Source of the DNA: Maribellus comscasis
GTDB taxonomy: Bacteria; Bacteroidota; Bacteroidia; Bacteroidales; Prolixibacteraceae
Reading direction: 5' to 3'
DNA: 64,000 bases
Assembly (NCBI RefSeq): GCF_009762775.1
Contig: NZ_CP046401.1
Coordinates: 3,992,001-4,056,000 of the forward strand
A program made the translations under genes and the position numbers. A model generated the notes under the pieces. The model did no database searches. It saw nothing but the letters and a program-made list of their open reading frames with translations, and had not been told where the DNA came from. Shown one piece after another: positions 8,751-19,700 of the stretch (position 1 is its first letter; each line of letters opens with the position of its first letter).

Positions 8751-11591
8751 TTACAATAGTTGTATTTTTATCTCTTTCCCTTCATATGTCACTGTTTTAG
8801 CTACTCCGTCTTCGGAGAGGAAAGGAAGTGGCTTGTTACGGGTAATTACTTTTATTCTGAAGACTCGCGTGGGAATCATACCGTCAAATTTACCTTCGCG
8901 TGAAAGAATGGTCAGGACTTTTTCCTTTTCAGAATAATTAAAACTGATTGTGCTGAATTCGCCTTTTTCGTAGTCGTAATTGGTTCCTTCATCTTCGTAT
9001 AAATTAAATGAGGCATCTTGTCCTGCATAGACGTATATGTCAATCGGTGCATCTTTTTTCTGACTTGTATATTCAATTTCCGGGCCAACCGGAATAATTG
9101 AACCCTCGCGCACAAACAGGGGCATCCTTTCGTAAGGGGCTTCTGTGTTTACTTTCTGTCCTCCTGCATAATATTCGCCGGTATACAAATTAAACCAACC
9201 GCCGTTATTTGGAAAATATACATCCCGTTTTCTTGCCTTGTATTCGTATACCGGGCAAACCAAAAGTGAAGGGCCGAACATGTACTCATCGCCTATGTTT
9301 TGTACTCTTTTGTCAAACGGAAAGTCCATGGCTAAACCGCGCATAATAGTGTAGTCGTTGTGATAAACAGCACCTGTTAAACTGTAAATGTAAGGCATAA
9401 GCCGGTAGCGCAACTTGTTGTAATACAGCATTGATTTGTAAGCCGGGTGACTTTCAGGTGCCAGGTTCCAAATTTCGCGGTACGGAAACTGTCCGTGTAC
9501 CCTGAATAAAGGAACAAAAGCGCCAAACTGGTACCAGCGCGTGTTTAATTCCCGCCATTCATCCATTTCCTTTGAACCTTCTGTAGCTTGTTCAAATTTT
9601 TTCTGAACACTAAAGCCTCCAATATCCATAGTCCAGTAGGGAAGCCCCGACATCGAAAAGTTAATACCTGCCGGGATTTGTGCTTTAAAATCTTCCCAAC
9701 AAGTTCCTATATCTCCACTCCAGGTGGTCGTTCCGTAACGTTGCATGCCGGCAAATCCTGAACGGGTTAAAATAAATACCCGGTCGTTTGGATTTTTTTC
9801 ACGCTGGCCTTCGTAAATTCCTTTGGCATTCATCAACGCAAAAGCATTAAAGTACTTTGTTGATGGGCCGAGCGCCGTTGGATTCATTAGCTGTTTGCGG
9901 TATTCTATGCTGGCGTTCGACAAAATATCGGGTTCTGTTGCATCGAGCCACCATGCATCAATTCCTTTTTCATATAAATGTTCATCGATTTGTTCCCAGA
10001 AAAGTTTACGGGCTTCTTCGTTGTACGCATCATAAAACGAACCAGGATAACCCGGGTAAATCCAGTCGCGAATGCTGTCCTTAACGGCTTGTTTATATAT
10101 CCACCCCTTTTTTTCAAATTCGTTATAATGTTCTGTTCCGATATAAAATTTTGGCCATACCGAAATTAAAATCTTTGCGTTGTTGTCATGTATTGTTTTA
10201 ATCATTCCTACAGGATCGGGAAAACGAGCTTTTTCAAATTCGTGACTTCCCCATTTATCTACCGGCCAGTACGACCAGTCCTGCACAATGTTGTCTATCG
10301 GAATATGTCTTTTTCTAAACTCTTTTAAGGTGTTGATCAGTTCATCCTGGGTTTTGTATCTTTCGCGACTTTGCCAGAATCCCATTGCCCACTTGGGCAT
10401 CACCTGTGCCTTGCCTGTCAGCTTTCTGTATTTGCTGATAACTTCGTCGATTGAATTTCCTTTCATAAAATAGTAATCGATTTGATCCCCCATTTCAGAA
10501 AAGAAGGAGATATCATCCTGTTGGTTTGCAGGAACCGGTGAAAGTGCTTTTAATCCGATATATGAAACTCCTCCATCCGGAATCCATTCCAGTTTCAATT
10601 TGTATCTTTTCCCGGCTTTCATATCCCACTGAAATTTTGCTACCGAAGGATTCCAGGCGGTCCGCCACTTATCTGCCATTAACTGGCCGTCGATCCATAT
10701 TTTTGTATAACCTGCGTAATACAAAAGAAAACGGAAAATGCCTGATTCTTCAGGCTGGAGTTCTCCTTCCCAGGTAATTTTGGCATGGTTAAAGTGAAAT
10801 CCTTCCGGAAATTTTTCTATTGTTTCCAGGTTTTCATAATCTATCGTCGATTCATCACGCGTTGTAAAAATATGGTCGTTATTGGTGTTGTCGATATAAG
10901 TTGCTGTTAAGCTCCCTTCGTTGCCATTGGCATTAAACAGTTTGAACTGATCAATTTGACCGTAGGGGCGCGGATCACCAAAGCGTGAAAATGAATAATT
11001 ATCCCAAAGTAGTCCGTAGTTTTTTGTTGAAACGATAAATGGAACCGATACTTTCGTGTTGTACTGAAACAGTTCTTCGTTTTTTCCCTTGTAGTTTATT
11101 TCGTCGGCCTGGTGCTGCCCCAGACCGTAAATGGCTTCATCTTCCGATGATTCAAAAACCTGTTGAACAATGTATCCTTCTACTCCGTCAACTTCCATTT
11201 CTTTTAAGCTTTTCCCTCCGCCTTGTTTTTCCTCAAGAAGAAGATTTCCGTTCTCGTCTGAGAATTGTATTTCTCCTGTTGTTTTTGAAATTTCAATTTT
11301 TGTTTTTGAAGTTGAAACAATCAGTTTATCTTTTTCTTCTTTTACCTCAAATTCAACCGGTTTTGTATCGGGTAAAACAATCAGGCTTTTCTCGGTACTA
11401 AATGTTTTTGTTGCTGAAGCTGAAACTTTTATGATTTCTTCGTCAACAGGTGAAACAAGGATAGCTTTTGCCGCATTTGTTTTTGCACCAGAAGGATATA
11501 AAATTATACCGTTGCTGCCTGCTTCCCAGTTTCTTTTTGAGCACGAAATACTTATAAATGTTATTAGAATAACTGTCAAAATATTCTTCAT
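8751..11591 (-). CDS. GH31 alpha-xylosidase-type glycosidase with PA14 insert (lipoprotein)
   Basis: A 946-residue lipoprotein (lipobox ISISC near residue 17). An N-terminal beta-sandwich precedes a PA14-type insertion at about residues 235-360 (FHFNHAKITWEGEL... to SYIGLKAL), then the GH31 barrel. The nucleophile is Asp550 in WWLDATEPD and the acid/base is Asp627 in TWSGDIG. WWLDATEPD and an N-terminal PA14 insert are features of xyloglucan-active alpha-xylosidases such as those of Cellvibrio and Bacteroides ovatus, which remove xylose from the non-reducing end of xyloglucan oligosaccharides. The C-terminal sandwich ends at the stop. It is last in the PUL operon, 80 bases after the GH5 gene and before a strong terminator. 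GH31 is certain; alpha-xylosidase is strongly favoured over alpha-glucosidase by motif and context. Confidence 0.9.
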   Translation of the reverse strand: MKNILTVILITFISISCSKRNWEAGSNGIILYPSGAKTNAAKAILVSPVDEEIIKVSASATKTFSTEKSLIVLPDTKPVEFEVKEEKDKLIVSTSKTKIEISKTTGEIQFSDENGNLLLEEKQGGGKSLKEMEVDGVEGYIVQQVFESSEDEAIYGLGQHQADEINYKGKNEELFQYNTKVSVPFIVSTKNYGLLWDNYSFSRFGDPRPYGQIDQFKLFNANGNEGSLTATYIDNTNNDHIFTTRDESTIDYENLETIEKFPEGFHFNHAKITWEGELQPEESGIFRFLLYYAGYTKIWIDGQLMADKWRTAWNPSVAKFQWDMKAGKRYKLKLEWIPDGGVSYIGLKALSPVPANQQDDISFFSEMGDQIDYYFMKGNSIDEVISKYRKLTGKAQVMPKWAMGFWQSRERYKTQDELINTLKEFRKRHIPIDNIVQDWSYWPVDKWGSHEFEKARFPDPVGMIKTIHDNNAKILISVWPKFYIGTEHYNEFEKKGWIYKQAVKDSIRDWIYPGYPGSFYDAYNEEARKLFWEQIDEHLYEKGIDAWWLDATEPDILSNASIEYRKQLMNPTALGPSTKYFNAFALMNAKGIYEGQREKNPNDRVFILTRSGFAGMQRYGTTTWSGDIGTCWEDFKAQIPAGINFSMSGLPYWTMDIGGFSVQKKFEQATEGSKEMDEWRELNTRWYQFGAFVPLFRVHGQFPYREIWNLAPESHPAYKSMLYYNKLRYRLMPYIYSLTGAVYHNDYTIMRGLAMDFPFDKRVQNIGDEYMFGPSLLVCPVYEYKARKRDVYFPNNGGWFNLYTGEYYAGGQKVNTEAPYERMPLFVREGSIIPVGPEIEYTSQKKDAPIDIYVYAGQDASFNLYEDEGTNYDYEKGEFSTISFNYSEKEKVLTILSREGKFDGMIPTRVFRIKVITRNKPLPFLSEDGVAKTVTYEGKEIKIQLL

Positions 11592-11671
11592 CGGTTCGTT
11601 TTTATTAGATTGAGAAATACGATGTTTCTCTGTTCTTATTTATTTTTTGGTATTTTTAATGGTTCTGTTTT

Positions 11672-13150
11672 TCAAAACGGGTAGATTCCGGCACTGGCCC
11701 CCTCCATCAAGCCGGTGTATGATTGTTGATCACTTATTAGATTTGTTTCTCTGTTGAAAATACCGCCGCCGTTGTCCCAGAAAAAAGGAACCAATCCATT
11801 ATTTTTTGCTTTTTCCACTACATTTTTATAAAAATAGGCCAGTGACTCATCGTGTTTTTCCTGCCAAAGCTGGTTGTCGGGGAATGTGCGGTGTATTGCT
11901 CCAAACTCTCCCAAAATGACTGGTATTCCGTTATCTACGAATTTAGTTTTCATCTTTTGGAACTGCGCCACTAAATAGTCTTCTTCACAATTCCAGTCGG
12001 GATAACGGCCTTCAGCACCTTCAAGGTGGTAAGGGGCTCCCCAGAAATAGTAAACGTCGCCCCAGCTGGCATCTTCGGTTAGCCCGCAAAACTGCCAGGG
12101 AGTATAATAATGTACTTCTGCGAGTAGTCTGTTGTCTGTATTATCCGATGGAACTGTCATATATGTGTCGGCTCTGTCAATGTCAGTAAAGGGAGCCTGA
12201 ACAACAAGATTGCGGTAGGCATTTTTTCCACCTGTAGCGCGGACTATATCAACAAAGGTTTGCATATATGCAGCAAGTACATCTACTTGCGCCTGATTTT
12301 CTGCATTCGGTTCATTAGCTCCGGCAAAAAGCAAATGTTCGTCATAATCCCGAAAATAGATGGCAATTTGTTTCCAGATTGTTTCCAGCTTTTGGTTTAC
12401 CTCATTTTGTTTTTCAGGTATGCAGTTATTTTCCATCCAGCCACCATCCCAGTGAATATTTAAAATGGCGAACATATCGTTTTCAATACAGTAGTCCACT
12501 ACTTCTTTCACACGTGTAAGCCAGGATTCCTGTATTTTATATGTTGTTTGATCTTCCAGGTATTGATCCCACGAACACGGGATGCGGACGGCATTAAAAC
12601 CGGCTGCTTTTACAGCTAAAATTAATTCGGCGCTTGCCTGTGGATTTCCCCAGACTGTTTCCCCTCCAATCGCTTCGAGCGTATTTCCTAAGTTCCAGCC
12701 CAGATGGATTTCAGATGCAATGGTTTTTGCATCACTTTCCATCCCCGTATTATCAGGTTCAATATATTCAGGCAGGTGTATTTCCGGCTCACCGGCCTCC
12801 TGTGAAATTGAAATTGTGATATCGTCAACGTTTAAAGCAGTTATTGTAAAAGCGGTATTTCTTTCCTCTTCCAGTTCGTTCGCATCGGCAGTAATGGTAA
12901 CTGATGCATTTCCTTTAGTGGTTTGAATAGAGGGGCGGCACCACGTTGAAGAAGAATTAATATTCCAGGTCGTATTTGATGCTATTGAAAAGGTTTTTGT
13001 GCCGCCTTCTTTTGTAAAATCAAACGTAAGCGGAGCAACAGAAAGCTCAGCAACAAATTTTTCAGGAGGAATAATTTCGTCCTTTTTTTTGTCACACCCA
13101 AACACAAAGAACAAAAGAAGGAGAACGATGATTGTTAAATTTTTTTTCAT
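11672..13150 (-). CDS. BACON-domain GH5_4 endo-beta-glucanase, probable endo-xyloglucanase (lipoprotein)
   Basis: A 492-residue surface lipoprotein with lipobox VFGC. Residues about 35-115 are a BACON domain (FTKEGGTKTFSIASNTTW... VTITADANE), and residues about 135-490 a GH5 catalytic domain. The acid/base is Glu280 in GANEPN and the nucleophile Glu415 in ILGEFGA. GWNLGNTLEAIGGETVWGNP matches subfamily GH5_4, whose members act on xyloglucan, mixed-linkage glucan or cellulose. BACON plus GH5_4 is the architecture of the B. ovatus xyloglucan endohydrolase, so it probably starts xyloglucan cleavage at the cell surface. It is fourth in the susC operon; a hairpin lies in the 142-base gap upstream. 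Confidence 0.92.
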   Translation of the reverse strand: MKKNLTIIVLLLLFFVFGCDKKKDEIIPPEKFVAELSVAPLTFDFTKEGGTKTFSIASNTTWNINSSSTWCRPSIQTTKGNASVTITADANELEEERNTAFTITALNVDDITISISQEAGEPEIHLPEYIEPDNTGMESDAKTIASEIHLGWNLGNTLEAIGGETVWGNPQASAELILAVKAAGFNAVRIPCSWDQYLEDQTTYKIQESWLTRVKEVVDYCIENDMFAILNIHWDGGWMENNCIPEKQNEVNQKLETIWKQIAIYFRDYDEHLLFAGANEPNAENQAQVDVLAAYMQTFVDIVRATGGKNAYRNLVVQAPFTDIDRADTYMTVPSDNTDNRLLAEVHYYTPWQFCGLTEDASWGDVYYFWGAPYHLEGAEGRYPDWNCEEDYLVAQFQKMKTKFVDNGIPVILGEFGAIHRTFPDNQLWQEKHDESLAYFYKNVVEKAKNNGLVPFFWDNGGGIFNRETNLISDQQSYTGLMEGASAGIYPF

Positions 13151-13199
13151 TTTAAGTGAAGCTGAAAACGGATTCTGGATTTAAAAATTGAAATTGATG

Positions 13200-13235
13200 A
13201 AATCTGAGTGGATAAATTATATCTACCCAGATTTC
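13200..13235. other. Intercistronic hairpin between glycan-binding protein and GH5 genes
   Basis: AAATCTG and CAGATTT pair at the ends of this segment with further GGATA/TATCT pairing inside. The T run follows on the plus strand (towards 13243), not in the direction of transcription. It is therefore more likely an RNA-processing or partial attenuation site than a full terminator within the operon. Confidence 0.4.
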
Positions 13236-13292
13236 TTTTTTTACTTATTTACCAACTAAAATATTGTCGTTTTTTTTATTGGGTTTATACCA

Positions 13293-15131
13293 TTAGTACA
13301 TTGTAATTTTGTCAATCGTTGCTGTTACTGCACTAAGGTCAGCAATTTCGGCTGCCATTTCTTTAATATCAATAACAAATACGGCGGCGCCTTCACTTGC
13401 AGCTCCCGGTTCGCACCAAATTGTATAGGTTCCATCACCGGTCACCGAAGCTACTTCTTCTGATGATCCATCCCCCCAATATTGAGGAGCCCAGTCGGCG
13501 TCGGCATACGACAGTGCAGTATTGTAGCTGCCAGAAGCTCCTTCGCTAAATGTAATTCCCTGCAGGGTAAAAGTAATTTCAATTCGGTTATTAAATACGA
13601 TATTTTCTTTTACCAAAGGAGGATCGTCTTTAGTGCTGCCAAAATCGTTGTACAGTTCCAGTCTGAAGTTGCCATTTCCTTCGATATCACCAAAAGCAAG
13701 TTTTGAATTATCAAACGCCAATTCGGTTCCTTCCGGCTCGGAGGAGCCACCATTTTCGTTAGATGAAGGAATCAGATGGTAGGCCATATATTCCGGTTTT
13801 TCTGAACTTAATGCACCAACCCACATTCCGGTAACACTGCCTCCCGCATCTTTTTCAATCTTCAGAATGCGAAGCTGATTGTTGGCATCTGCTGCAAAAC
13901 TAGCCCAGCTGATAACTGAAAAGGTTGGAACAGTTATATCAAACGAATAGATACCTTTTTCATCCAATGAATAAGTTCCTGATGTTTCTGTTCCATCCGG
14001 CGTTATAAATACTACGGTTTCGTCGGCAGAGTTCATCGTCATTGTGAAATCGCCGTAAACAGAAGGATCCGGAGTCCCCAACCAGTCAGGGTAATCTTCC
14101 GGATTTTCCCAGCCGTTCATTAAAGAACCGTCCAGTTTAGCCCAATCCAAAGGATTGCTTTCTGAAAGTTTCCAGGTAATGGTTGTGTTTACGGTTTTTG
14201 AAATATCGTCCATCCATCCGTCGGGAAGCGTTGGTTCCGGATCCGGAACGTCTTCAGGTACCCAATTGTCAGCGTATTCCTTGCTGATATAGTTAAAGAT
14301 TATAAATTCATCTTTACCTTTGTCTTTGTAACCAATTTGCATAGCCTCTTCAGTAAGCGAAATAACATAGCCAAAGCTCCAGTCGTCAATGTTAGCACCG
14401 TCTGCCCAATCGTTCATTAATGGCGCAGCATCTGTCATTTTTAATGTTTTTGCCTCTGCGTCCAGAAAATAAACTCCGTTTTCAACGCCTCTGTTTGGCG
14501 AATTCATATGTTCAACATGAACATTTGCTCCACCAATTAGATTAAAAGTCATTGTTCCATAGTCGTTAGCTGCAGCTACCCATGTGTTACCCGGCCAGTC
14601 TGCTTCCCAAATCCAACAATCTTCGCTGCCTTCTTCACATGTGTTATTCCATCGCCAGGTATCACTTGAAAAATATAACGGACCTTTCCAGTATTTTGAA
14701 ACGCCCTCTGCATCTATATCGAGTAACCAGGTTTTTGAATTTCCAACACCACCGGAAAGCAATGTCCAAAGCGGGTCGTTAACATACATTAAGTTATTGG
14801 TTGTAAGCGTAAGATTAAATGTATCAGACTGCACGTAACCTCCCGCACTTTCAACACCATAAATAAATGCGTAATCTCCGGCAAAAGGTATTTTTACTGT
14901 ATCTTTAACTCGTGTGGAACGCCCCATTGGAGTTTGCCAAAGAGGAGTAACACCTGGTGTTATACTTTCGAGAAAAATCATATTCGGGTCGTCTGCGTTT
15001 TGGGTAATACTGTATTCCAGATTATCTGTCGACAGTATTTCGCCTATGGCAAATTCTTCCGGCTGGCAAGCTGCAAGTGCCAGGAAAACTCCCAGAAGAG
15101 CTGCATATATTTTATATTTCTTTGTATTCAT
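13293..15131 (-). CDS. Surface glycan-binding lipoprotein of the PUL (SusE/F-position)
   Basis: A 612-residue lipoprotein (lipobox ALAAC near residue 22). I do not recognise a named catalytic family. An N-terminal segment (about 25-110) looks like a PKD/Ig-like strand domain. Two diverged, Trp-rich modules follow (about 110-295 and 300-455), each with a KTW/ITWKL start, a YGTMTFNL or YGDFTMTMN strand and an internal GxYxLD motif. A C-terminal beta-rich region (about 470-612, with ALSYADADWAPQYWGDG) resembles a jelly-roll carbohydrate-binding domain. It sits 17 bases after susD, where PULs encode surface glycan-binding proteins that help SusD capture polysaccharide. Function is inferred from position and the aromatic richness. 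Confidence 0.75.
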   Translation of the reverse strand: MNTKKYKIYAALLGVFLALAACQPEEFAIGEILSTDNLEYSITQNADDPNMIFLESITPGVTPLWQTPMGRSTRVKDTVKIPFAGDYAFIYGVESAGGYVQSDTFNLTLTTNNLMYVNDPLWTLLSGGVGNSKTWLLDIDAEGVSKYWKGPLYFSSDTWRWNNTCEEGSEDCWIWEADWPGNTWVAAANDYGTMTFNLIGGANVHVEHMNSPNRGVENGVYFLDAEAKTLKMTDAAPLMNDWADGANIDDWSFGYVISLTEEAMQIGYKDKGKDEFIIFNYISKEYADNWVPEDVPDPEPTLPDGWMDDISKTVNTTITWKLSESNPLDWAKLDGSLMNGWENPEDYPDWLGTPDPSVYGDFTMTMNSADETVVFITPDGTETSGTYSLDEKGIYSFDITVPTFSVISWASFAADANNQLRILKIEKDAGGSVTGMWVGALSSEKPEYMAYHLIPSSNENGGSSEPEGTELAFDNSKLAFGDIEGNGNFRLELYNDFGSTKDDPPLVKENIVFNNRIEITFTLQGITFSEGASGSYNTALSYADADWAPQYWGDGSSEEVASVTGDGTYTIWCEPGAASEGAAVFVIDIKEMAAEIADLSAVTATIDKITMY

Positions 15132-15148
15132 TTTTAAAACTTTAAAGA

Positions 15149-16741
15149 TTAATTCCAGCCATTATTTTGAATTAAAACACCATCGGATAAACTCACCTGC
15201 GTTTGCGGAATCATCTGGAATCCGCCGGTAGCAATAATTTTATCTTTATTGATGGTTTTTGTCGATTCAACTCCTCCATTGTAAACGACATCCGAAATTG
15301 CAATTGTATTTGCAGCAGTTTCAACACCATGACGAAGTAAATCCCAGTATCGTATTCCTTCAAAAGCAAATTCAAAACGGCGTTCTTTAATAATGTTATC
15401 TTTTGAAACGGATTTATTTTCCAGTCCGGCCCTTGAACGAACAGTGTCAAAATATTGCTGGGCATTTGTACTGCCAAGTTCTGCGGCCATTAAAAGTACA
15501 TCGGCATAACGGAGAACAACATAATCCTGAAATTGTCCGATCATAAAACTACCTGATCCGTTGGCTTCAGCAAGGTCTTTGCCATCGGGATTGGACAGCG
15601 GTGTATATTTTTTTACGGAATACCCTGTATATTCGCGCTGGTCGGAATTGTCAAAATCCAGCCCCTCTTCTTCGATTGCAATTACCGAAGCTTCTTTACG
15701 TAAATCAGTATCTTCGTAGGCGTTATAAAGTTTTGGTAAGACAGTACAGGCCCCCCAGCCTCTCCCGTAAGGTGAGAACGCCTGAGAACGTAAGCCAAAC
15801 ATCACTAACCAGTGGTTGCCATCTGTATTGCCGTCATAATCAGACGTGATGTTATATTTGATGGCGAAAACAGTTTCCTGATTGTCTTTTCCTGCATATG
15901 TAGTCTCCAGCGCGGTGCCGGCTTCGTTAATATAGGTTGAGGCTGCAGGCCAAAGGTTTTTGAATTCTTCAATTAAACTGTAGTTTCCGGTAGAAATAAT
16001 GTCTTCCAATCCCTGTAAAACATCAGATTGAGAAACCAGACCAACCAAATCGGAAGTACCATAGTATCCGGTGTAAAACAGGTAAACGCGTGCAAGTAAG
16101 GCTTTTGCAGCCCATTTGTTAACCCTGCCCGGTTCTACGGTCTCTGTCCCATTTTGTGCGGCAAAAAGTAGGTCTTCAGTAATTACTTTATATGTTTCAG
16201 CTGGTGAAGATTGCGGAATGTTTTCACTTGAAGGTTCTGTCAATAGCGGAACATTTTCCCATAACCGAACCATGTCGAAATAAGTGTAAGCACGAATAAA
16301 ACGAGCCTGGGCTTCAATCGAGTTTCTGCCGTCCGTGTCTCCTTGCCAATCAATTTGGTCCATGTTCTGAAGAAGCAAGTTACAACGGTAAATGGCTCTG
16401 TAATATACTTTCCAATTTTCGTTTAGTAAATCTACATCACCAGGCGATTTTGAAATATCAAATTCATCGATGACCTGATATCCGTAGCCATCAGTATTAC
16501 CAGTGGCACCGTAGCAGTTGTCCGACAGTACTTCTGAAATAATCGGGAATGCAATACCACTGGAGTATAAAATCTGCAAACCATCGTAGCAACCTACGAT
16601 TGCAAGTTCAGCGTCTTCTGTTGTTTCGTAAAAGTTTCCTGTAGTTAATGATGTTAAGGGTTCGCTGTCGAGGAAACTTTCAGAACATGAGCTCAGTGCA
16701 ATAATACCGAGTGCGAGTATAAATAATTTAATCTTTTTCAT
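15149..16741 (-). CDS. susD: RagB/SusD-family glycan-binding outer-membrane lipoprotein
   Basis: A 530-residue lipoprotein with signal peptide ending ALSSC. The N-terminal SusD region (SFLDSEPLTSLTTGNFY, then EDAELAIVGCYDGL) and the TPR-like helical core (ARFIRAYTYFDMVRLWENVPLL) are characteristic. The C-terminal part has NIIKERRFEFAFEGIRYWDLLRHG, the RagB/SusD signature. SusD forms the lid of the SusC TonB-dependent channel and binds oligosaccharide at the cell surface. It starts 15 bases after the susC stop, so the pair is translated from one message. The ligand is inferred from the neighbouring GH5_4 and GH31 enzymes. Confidence 0.96.
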   Translation of the reverse strand: MKKIKLFILALGIIALSSCSESFLDSEPLTSLTTGNFYETTEDAELAIVGCYDGLQILYSSGIAFPIISEVLSDNCYGATGNTDGYGYQVIDEFDISKSPGDVDLLNENWKVYYRAIYRCNLLLQNMDQIDWQGDTDGRNSIEAQARFIRAYTYFDMVRLWENVPLLTEPSSENIPQSSPAETYKVITEDLLFAAQNGTETVEPGRVNKWAAKALLARVYLFYTGYYGTSDLVGLVSQSDVLQGLEDIISTGNYSLIEEFKNLWPAASTYINEAGTALETTYAGKDNQETVFAIKYNITSDYDGNTDGNHWLVMFGLRSQAFSPYGRGWGACTVLPKLYNAYEDTDLRKEASVIAIEEEGLDFDNSDQREYTGYSVKKYTPLSNPDGKDLAEANGSGSFMIGQFQDYVVLRYADVLLMAAELGSTNAQQYFDTVRSRAGLENKSVSKDNIIKERRFEFAFEGIRYWDLLRHGVETAANTIAISDVVYNGGVESTKTINKDKIIATGGFQMIPQTQVSLSDGVLIQNNGWN

Positions 16742-16755
16742 TGTTCTTTCTGTTT

Positions 16756-19700
16756 TTAGAATTTAATATTAACACCAAGCAAAATTGTTCTCGGTCGAGG
16801 ATAATAACCTAAATCAACTCCCGAAGAACCATTTTCAACACCATAACCAATTTCAGGATCCATCCCGTTGTATTTAGTAAAAGTGAAGGCGTTTTGCACC
16901 GAAGCATACAATCTGAATTGGCTCAGGTAATTGTATCTTATCAGTTTTGAGAAATCGTAGCCAAGTGTGATGTTGCTTATTCTCAGGAAATCTCCGTCTT
17001 TAATAAAAATATCGGAGAACAGATAGTTAACATTGGTTTCGGTAACTCTTGGAATTGTTGTTGAGGTTCCTTCTCCATGCCACCTGTCGAGAATTTCAGT
17101 TGTGTAATTGGCAAATGCGTTCGCCTGGTTGCGGTACGACTGCACCAGTTGATTTCCTGCTACACCGTTGGCTGAAAGGGAAAAGTCGAGCCCTTTATAG
17201 TCAAATCCAAAAGTAAATCCAAAAGTGTAATCAGGGTTGGGATCTCCAATCATGGTTTTGTCATCTTCATTAATAACTCCGTTGTTATCAATATCTATGT
17301 ATCTTAAATCTCCGGGTCGGGCTGACGGCTGAATTAACTCTCCGTCTGCTCCGGTATATGCATTAACCTCTGCTTCATTTTGAAAAATACCATCGGTTTT
17401 CCAGCCCCAGAAATAACCAATCGGGTAACCCGTTTCCGCACGGTGATAAAATTCGAGCGCATTGTCATAAAGCATATTTGTCAATCCGTGCACAATTCCG
17501 TCATCTGTAGGAACTTCGGTTACTTCATTTTTGTTTTTTGAGATATTACCTGAAATAAAATAATTGAATTTACCGATGTTGTCGTTCCAGTTTAATGCCA
17601 GTTCGATGCCTGAATTTTTTACGTTGCCACCGTTAATAAAGGGGGCTTCGGCACCGGCTGTTGCTAAAATAGGAGCTTCGAGCAACCAGTCTTTTGTCCT
17701 TTTGTTATACCAGTCGAAATTAATTCCGAGCTTTGTATCAATAAATCGGGCATCAAAACCAATGTTGGTTTGTTCTGAAGTTTCCCAAACCAGATTCTCG
17801 TTGGCTAATCTGCTTGGATATGCTCCTGTTGAGTTTCCTGAAGCATCAAAGTCTGCTGAGCCAAAATAATAGTTGCTGCCGTTAACCACATTGTTATCAC
17901 CGTCCCGGTATCCTTCTCCTACAATTATAGGAGCCAAATATTGCCATGCACTGATGTTTTGGTTTCCTACCTGTCCCCAGCTTGCCCTGATTTTCAGGAA
18001 GTCCATCCAGTTTTGAGTAGTCCCCATGAATGATTCATTTGTAACGACCCACCCCGCAGATACCGAAGGGAAATTTCCCCAGCGGTGTTCTTTGTCAAAT
18101 CTTGATGATCCATCACGCCGGAAAGTGGCATTTAATAAATATTTTTCCTGAAAGTTATAGCTTAATCTTCCAAAATAGGAGAGTAACATTGATTCATCAA
18201 AAGGTGAACCGCCATATGAAAGTAAGGTAAGATCGGTATTTGTTGTATTATCAATATACGCATGTTCCAAATCGGAAAGTATAAGGTCGGAATTCGTAAC
18301 ATACACCGATGAGCCTCTGTTGCGGTAGGCCGAAGTTCCGGCCATTGCAGTAAGGGAGTGGTCGTTTAGCTTATAATTGTATGTTAAAATATTATCCCAG
18401 GTTAACGCCAGCCCTTTACTCAAATTCTGGCTTGCTTCATCATGCAGGCGAAAAGCGTAAATGGATAATTCATATGCCGGCTTGTACGAGCGTCCTTCAC
18501 TTGTGTAAAAATCAACCCCAAATGTTGTTTTGTAGGTTAAATTTGTAATTGGGTTAATTTCCAGGTAAATGTCACCAAATATTTTTTGATTGTTGTTTTT
18601 ACTTTGGTTATTTAACACCATCGACGCATAAGGGTTATTTTCACCCGGAGCCCATGGTACCCATTCTTCTCCGTTGTGCATAACTCCGGCTCCTGCAGTA
18701 TTGTTCAGGTAATTGCCTTCATCGTCATACATCGGCAGAAACGGACTAGTATTAAAAGCACTGCGTAGTGTATTATTGTACTGATCTCCTACACTAATGC
18801 CTTTTTTTTCAGTATGGCCAAAGGTTAAATGCTGACCTATTTTTAAAAAACCATCGTAAAGTTTATGTTCTGTATTTATTCTGAAGTTGTAACGGTCATA
18901 ATTTGAAACGGAAGGTCCGCCGACAATTCCTTCCTGTCCTGTGTAGGAAAGAGACATAGAGTAGGTGGAGGCATCATTTCCACCGTTAATTCCTAAATTA
19001 TAGTTTTGGGTAACAGCATTGTCATATAACATCTCATCCATCCAATCGGTTCCTTCTCCCATGGCTGCAACTTCTGACGCAGAGAAATAAGGCAGTTTCC
19101 CTGAGTTTATAGCGGTTTCGTTCATAATCACAGCATATTCCCTGCTGTTTAGCAAATCAACTTTTCTGGCTGCGTTTTGGTATCCGTAGTAGGCATCAAA
19201 CGAAATTTGTGCTTTTCCTTTTGCCCCGGATTTTGTAGTAATCAGAACAACGCCATTTGCTGCCTGCGAACCATAAATAGCTGCCGATGCAGCATCTTTT
19301 AAAACATCAATGCTCTCAATATCTGCATTGTTCAGGTATGAGATGTCGCCGGTTTGCACCCCGTCAACCACATAAAGCGGCCCCGAATTACCGATGGTTC
19401 CCAAACCGCGAACAACAACCTTTAAGCCTTCGCCGGGCTGACCTGATGTTGAAGAAATTTGTACGCCCGGGGTTTGCCCCTGCAAAGCTTGTAAGGCACT
19501 GGTTGTATTTCTTTTCCGGAGTTTGTCGCCATCAACCTGAATGGTTGCGCCGGTAACTAGTTTTTTCTTTTGAACACCATAACCAACTACAACAACTTCA
19601 TCAAAAAGTTCTACCTCCTGTTCCAGCGGTACATCGATTGTTGTTTTTCCCGCAACCGGAATTTCCTGAGATTTAAAGCCGATAAACGAAATGACCAGGA

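Noticed and set aside
11170-11613. Plus-strand ORF of 147 codons opposite the GH31 gene
   Set aside because: It lies antisense inside a certain gene, is rich in Ser/Phe as expected from a reverse-frame shadow, and has no promoter or family features.
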